A DNA stretch of 21,934 bases from Betaproteobacteria bacterium TMED156 (GTDB lineage Bacteria; Pseudomonadota; Gammaproteobacteria; Burkholderiales; Burkholderiaceae_A): contig NHHF01000067.1 in assembly GCA_002171155.1 (NCBI GenBank), positions 1-21,934 of the forward strand. The letters are read 5' to 3'. Within the stretch, counting starts at the first letter, position 1. Each line of letters starts with the position of its first letter. The position numbers were made by a program, and so were the translations under genes. Shown here piece after piece: positions 18,439 to 21,934 of this stretch. The notes under the pieces were generated by a model. The model was not told the DNA's origin. It did no database searches and was given only the letters and a program-made list of their open reading frames with translations.

Positions 18439-21330
18439 ATGAACAAAAAAATGGAACTTAAAGGTGATTTTAATGATTTAGAATCCGATAATCTCCGGAA
18501 TTCAGTTAATTTTTGGAAATATTTATTATCTGAGCATTATATTTTAAATTCAAACTCTAGTGAAAATCTGATTACTGATAGTGAACAACTAAAGTCGGCT
18601 TCCAAAAATATATTCCCTCCTAATGTACATAAGATAAAGCAGAGTTCGGATGAGGTTTTTGAGAAAATTCTTCCCAAGCTTAAAACTTCGAATCTACTTT
18701 CATCAAAGTTAGTACTTGTAGACAACAACGAACTTGCTCTTCAAATAAAAAATTTATTTACAAGTACTACCTACGGAAAGAAGGGTGTTCTTCCAGAAAT
18801 ACACTTGATAACAAACTACGAATCATATCAAGCAATGAGACCTGTGGAAAAAAATTCTGAACCAGTTATTTCTATTAGGCAAAGATTAATGGATATAGTC
18901 GAAAAAATACCCTCGATTGATACATATGCAGAAAAACTGTCTTTAACTACATTTGAACTTGCAGCAGAATGGTTAAAGATTATTCAAAGGTGGGAATGGT
19001 TAGAAGAAGGATGGAAGATTTTGGGGTATCCCAAAGTTGAAAACCAAAAAAATAAATTAGAATTAGATAATCTTGAGTTTCTTCTAATGCTAAGGAGTGC
19101 TTTTAGTGACAAACTAAATTCTGCATTATGGCACCGAAAACAATTTGACTTAGTAACCCTAGGTTCACCTCTTAGAAGGGTTAATGTGAACGTCAACTCG
19201 GGTGTAGTGATGATTTTGACGCAAATACCAGACCCCTTAATAATCGCAAAGAATTTAATACTTGCCAGAAAAAAAACCACTGATTGGAATATATTTATAT
19301 TTGATCAACCTATTTATCAGACAATAAAACCAAAATACCCAAACAAAATTATTTGGGGATCATGGCAAGAAAACTATGATTTAATTTGGCCAGAGGTCTT
19401 CAACAAGGTTAATAAATGTTTTGAATCTAGAAGAAAAAAATTAGCTACAAATAGCAATAAATTTTCGAAAGATTGGGATCTTTCAGGTGATATGGTTCCT
19501 ATTCGCTGCGTTGAAGTTCAATCACTTCAAGGCTTTACTGACGTTTTGGTTTCTCAAATTACTTCCTGGCTTAACAAAAATATGAATAGAATTGGCATTA
19601 TCGCTCTGGATCGAAGAGTAACTCGAAGATTGATAGCTAAATTAAATCACATGGGAATTGAAGTTGACGACAGTGCAGGTTGGTCGTTGAACACTTCCGC
19701 AGTTTCACTCTCAGTAATTAGCTTGGTAAAGATTATTTCAGGAAAAATTTCTAATGAGGATCTCTTTCACTGGTTAAATATCCCAATGATCAGGAGAACG
19801 TTAGTTAAAAATAATTTTTTTGAGGATGCAGCATTTATTGAAATAACAAAGAAATTAAAAAACTGGCAGCCTGACAGAAACCCGTTGCAAGTTTTACCAA
19901 CTAATTTAATTGAGGTTATAGAACAAACTGCATCTGGTTCATTGTCAACAAAATTAATCCATACAATAAAACTACTTGGAATTGAGGAAGAACTACTGAA
20001 CGATTCAGCTGGCAGGGTTGTATTAAGTGTATGCAGAAAAATAGATACCGATCTGGCAAATAAAGATATAAGTTCAAATAATTTTACTAATTTAATTGAG
20101 TGGGAATTTGCTCAACATAATTTTTCAGTGAGGTTTCAAAATGCAAAGGTAATTCTTTTAAATTTTCAACAGGCTGTATGGAATCCTCCAGATGGACTTT
20201 TAGTGATTGGTGCAACTGACAATAATTTACCCAATATTACAAGAACTAGATATGTCGATTCTTATCTTTGGTCAAAAGCTACTGCTAGTTTTGAAAAACA
20301 AGAGGAAGAATTATACAGTTTAAAAGAATTTGTTAGTCTTTTATGTTTAAAAATACCAGTTTTTTTATATGGTCAATCGGAGAAAAAAGAATTATTTGTA
20401 AGTTGGAGTAGATGGATTGATAGAATCCGTTTAGTGGTTCCTGAAGAATTATCAAAAAAAATATTTTTCAATTTCTCAGCCACTCAAATAAAAGCTAATG
20501 GCACAGAGAAAGTAATAACAATGCCTTCTGTATATGTTAAAAAATACCCTAAGAATTTATCTGTAAGTGAAGTAAAGAATTTGATTGAATGTCCATATAA
20601 GTTTTTTTGGATTAGTCTTTTCGGAGTTAGAGAACACGATTATTTTAAAAACAGCTCGGATCATCGTGAAGTTGGTCTTGGACTTCACCTATTAATGGAA
20701 AATATTGAGAACACTTTGAAAGAGCCAATTTTTAAACAAAAAAAAATTCTTAGTCATAAAGATTGGTATGAAATTTTAAAAAGAACTTTATATCAACTGG
20801 TTAAAAACAGAAATGTTTCTTTAGAAACTGCACTTACCATAAGATCAAGGTTTAATAACCTATCAGATTGGTGCCTCTCACATTTTGAAAATTTTGCATC
20901 ATTTATGGTAGAGAAGAACATCAACGCAAACTTACCTGACTTTGCAATAAACTTAAGTGGCAAAGTTGATAGAGTTGCAACCATGAAAAGGGATACTGAT
21001 TACAAATCTGTCATAGACTTCAAAACGACACAAGTTGGAAGTACAAAAAAAGAAATTTTTTCAGCACAAATTTTACTTTATGCATGGTTGTTAAAGAAGA
21101 ACGGGATCAAAATTTCAAACGCAGGTTATGTTTCAATAACTAATAAAGAGACAAAATTTAAAAATGTAGAACAGATTGACAAGGCAGAGATGTTGGTGAA
21201 CAAGTTGAATAAAGTTTTTTTAGATCTAAATGAAGGACTTCCAATTCAGCCTATAGCAGCAAAATTTGGGAAAGTTTGTAAGGAATGTAGAGTTAAAGCA
21301 ATTTGTAGAAAAGATGAATGGATGAGTTAA
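18439..21330 (+). CDS. AddB-like PD-(D/E)XK nuclease with Fe-S cysteines
   Basis: A 963-residue protein of the RecB/AddB nuclease family, the partner of an AddA-type helicase in double-strand-break resection. The C-terminal nuclease domain shows SVSEVKNLIECPYKFFW, then GKVDRV with Asp844, VIDFKTT with Asp860 and Lys862, and SAQILLYAWLL with the Q...Y motif. Four cysteines, Cys718 and Cys947, Cys950, Cys956 (C-x228-C-x2-C-x5-C), match the iron-sulphur staple of AddB-type nucleases. The first 700 residues resemble an inactivated helicase fold by position; no Walker A motif is seen. The ATG at 18439 lacks a ribosome binding site, and a second in-frame ATG lies at 18451. The helicase gene starts 3 bases after the stop. 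In betaproteobacteria this pair often lies beside trxA. The name addB is functional inference. Confidence 0.85.
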   Translation: MNKKMELKGDFNDLESDNLRNSVNFWKYLLSEHYILNSNSSENLITDSEQLKSASKNIFPPNVHKIKQSSDEVFEKILPKLKTSNLLSSKLVLVDNNELALQIKNLFTSTTYGKKGVLPEIHLITNYESYQAMRPVEKNSEPVISIRQRLMDIVEKIPSIDTYAEKLSLTTFELAAEWLKIIQRWEWLEEGWKILGYPKVENQKNKLELDNLEFLLMLRSAFSDKLNSALWHRKQFDLVTLGSPLRRVNVNVNSGVVMILTQIPDPLIIAKNLILARKKTTDWNIFIFDQPIYQTIKPKYPNKIIWGSWQENYDLIWPEVFNKVNKCFESRRKKLATNSNKFSKDWDLSGDMVPIRCVEVQSLQGFTDVLVSQITSWLNKNMNRIGIIALDRRVTRRLIAKLNHMGIEVDDSAGWSLNTSAVSLSVISLVKIISGKISNEDLFHWLNIPMIRRTLVKNNFFEDAAFIEITKKLKNWQPDRNPLQVLPTNLIEVIEQTASGSLSTKLIHTIKLLGIEEELLNDSAGRVVLSVCRKIDTDLANKDISSNNFTNLIEWEFAQHNFSVRFQNAKVILLNFQQAVWNPPDGLLVIGATDNNLPNITRTRYVDSYLWSKATASFEKQEEELYSLKEFVSLLCLKIPVFLYGQSEKKELFVSWSRWIDRIRLVVPEELSKKIFFNFSATQIKANGTEKVITMPSVYVKKYPKNLSVSEVKNLIECPYKFFWISLFGVREHDYFKNSSDHREVGLGLHLLMENIENTLKEPIFKQKKILSHKDWYEILKRTLYQLVKNRNVSLETALTIRSRFNNLSDWCLSHFENFASFMVEKNINANLPDFAINLSGKVDRVATMKRDTDYKSVIDFKTTQVGSTKKEIFSAQILLYAWLLKKNGIKISNAGYVSITNKETKFKNVEQIDKAEMLVNKLNKVFLDLNEGLPIQPIAAKFGKVCKECRVKAICRKDEWMS

Positions 21331-21333
21331 AAA

Positions 21334-21934
21334 ATGAAAACGGATAGAGATGAAAACGAACAAAAATTTTTATCTATGAAAAGAGCCTGCAATCCATCAC
21401 AGAGTTTTGTTGTAGAAGCTTGTGCTGGAAGTGGAAAAACATGGTTAATCTGTTCCAGAATTCTACGTTTTCTAGTGGAAGGAGGTAATCCATCGTCTAT
21501 ATTAGCTCTTACATTTACGAGAAAATCTGCAAACGAAATGGAGGAAAGATTAAAAGAATTTCTTTTTTTTCTGGCAACTGAATCGAAACAGAAAGTACTA
21601 GAAAAACTTAATTCAATTGGAGTTTGCTCGCAAAACAGTGAAAAACTACATGAAAGAGCTTGTTCTTTGTATGAATCATTTTTAATGAATTCAGACAGAA
21701 TTGTAATTTGCACTTTTCATTCATGGTACTCAAAAATTTTGGCGTCTTGTCCAATTCAATTTGGTTCGTATAGCAACATAAAATTATGTCTTTCAACCAA
21801 AGAATTTCAAGAAAAAGTTTGGCAAAATTTTTTGCATAGGCAAGATCTAAATATAAAAGAAAATGATACAGAATTTATTCTCCTGGTCGATTATATTGGT
21901 CTCAAGTCGATCAAAGAAGCTCTATTTTTGTTAA
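21334..21934 (+). CDS. AddA-like UvrD/Rep helicase, N-terminal part (cut by window end)
   Basis: The frame opens at ATG 21334 and runs without a stop to the end of the window, giving 200 residues. This is the start of a superfamily 1A helicase-nuclease. A Q-motif-like stretch (RACNPSQSF, 17-25) precedes Walker A EACAGSGKT (28-36). Motif Ia is ALTFTRKSANEM, and a later ICTFHSWYSKIL corresponds to motif Ic (TFHS). ACAGSGKT with TFTRKSA is characteristic of AddA-type rather than housekeeping UvrD proteins. It begins 3 bases after the AddB-like gene, so the two form an AddAB-type break-resection complex. The C-terminal nuclease domain expected of AddA lies outside the window and cannot be checked. 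Confidence 0.88.
   Translation, partial: MKTDRDENEQKFLSMKRACNPSQSFVVEACAGSGKTWLICSRILRFLVEGGNPSSILALTFTRKSANEMEERLKEFLFFLATESKQKVLEKLNSIGVCSQNSEKLHERACSLYESFLMNSDRIVICTFHSWYSKILASCPIQFGSYSNIKLCLSTKEFQEKVWQNFLHRQDLNIKENDTEFILLVDYIGLKSIKEALFLL

Overview
This is a compact, AT-rich stretch (about one third G+C by eye) of a bacterial chromosome. Gene order and protein signatures point to a betaproteobacterium, most likely a small-genome, streamlined member of or near the Burkholderiales. The evidence is hflX-hflK-hflC-hisZ-purA, tRNA-Leu(CAG)-rnr-rlmB, rpsP-rimM-trmD-rplS followed by a CobD/CbiB-family gene, rsgA-orn, and rpmE(type B)-rho-trxA next to an AddB-like nuclease and an AddA-like helicase. 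I see no phage, IS, CRISPR or plasmid genes. Nearly every gene is housekeeping, and no stretch over about 110 bases lacks a gene. The lineage is inferred; the sequence does not name it.

Layout. Bases 1-5205 (+): the 3' end of hflX, then hflK and hflC (membrane regulators of the FtsH protease), then one 783-codon frame joining complete HisZ-like and PurA sequences. Bases 5291-5379 (-): tRNA-Leu(CAG). Bases 5420-8460 (+): rnr and rlmB. Bases 8463-9500 (-): a lytic transglycosylase, tail-to-tail with rlmB. Bases 9571-12829 (+): ribosome-maturation operon rpsP-rimM-trmD-rplS and a CobD/CbiB-family membrane protein. Bases 12813-13841 (-): rsgA. Bases 13865-14437 (+): orn. Bases 14434-16203 (-): an ArnT-like membrane glycosyltransferase. 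Bases 16311-18329 (-): rpmE, rho, trxA. Bases 18439-21934 (+): an AddB-like nuclease and the start of an AddA-like helicase, cut by the window edge.

The genes serve RNA and ribosome metabolism (RNase R, RlmB, S16, RimM, TrmD, L19, RsgA, Orn, L31, Rho), membrane protein quality control, wall remodelling, histidine and purine synthesis, and double-strand-break repair.

The standout is the hisZ/purA junction. The two genes are joined in one frame with no stop and no in-frame ATG between them. Removing one base (C3912) would recreate a classical ATGA stop/start overlap: HisZ would end in TGA and PurA would begin Met-Asn-Gln-Ile-Val. The junction also sits directly after a run of nine A. The fusion is therefore either a very recent one-base gene fusion, a frame maintained with slippage, or a one-base sequence error. 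Other points of interest are an RNase R without the usual N-terminal helix-turn-helix region, a tRNA promoter overlapping the rnr start, and three tail-to-tail gene pairs that touch or overlap.
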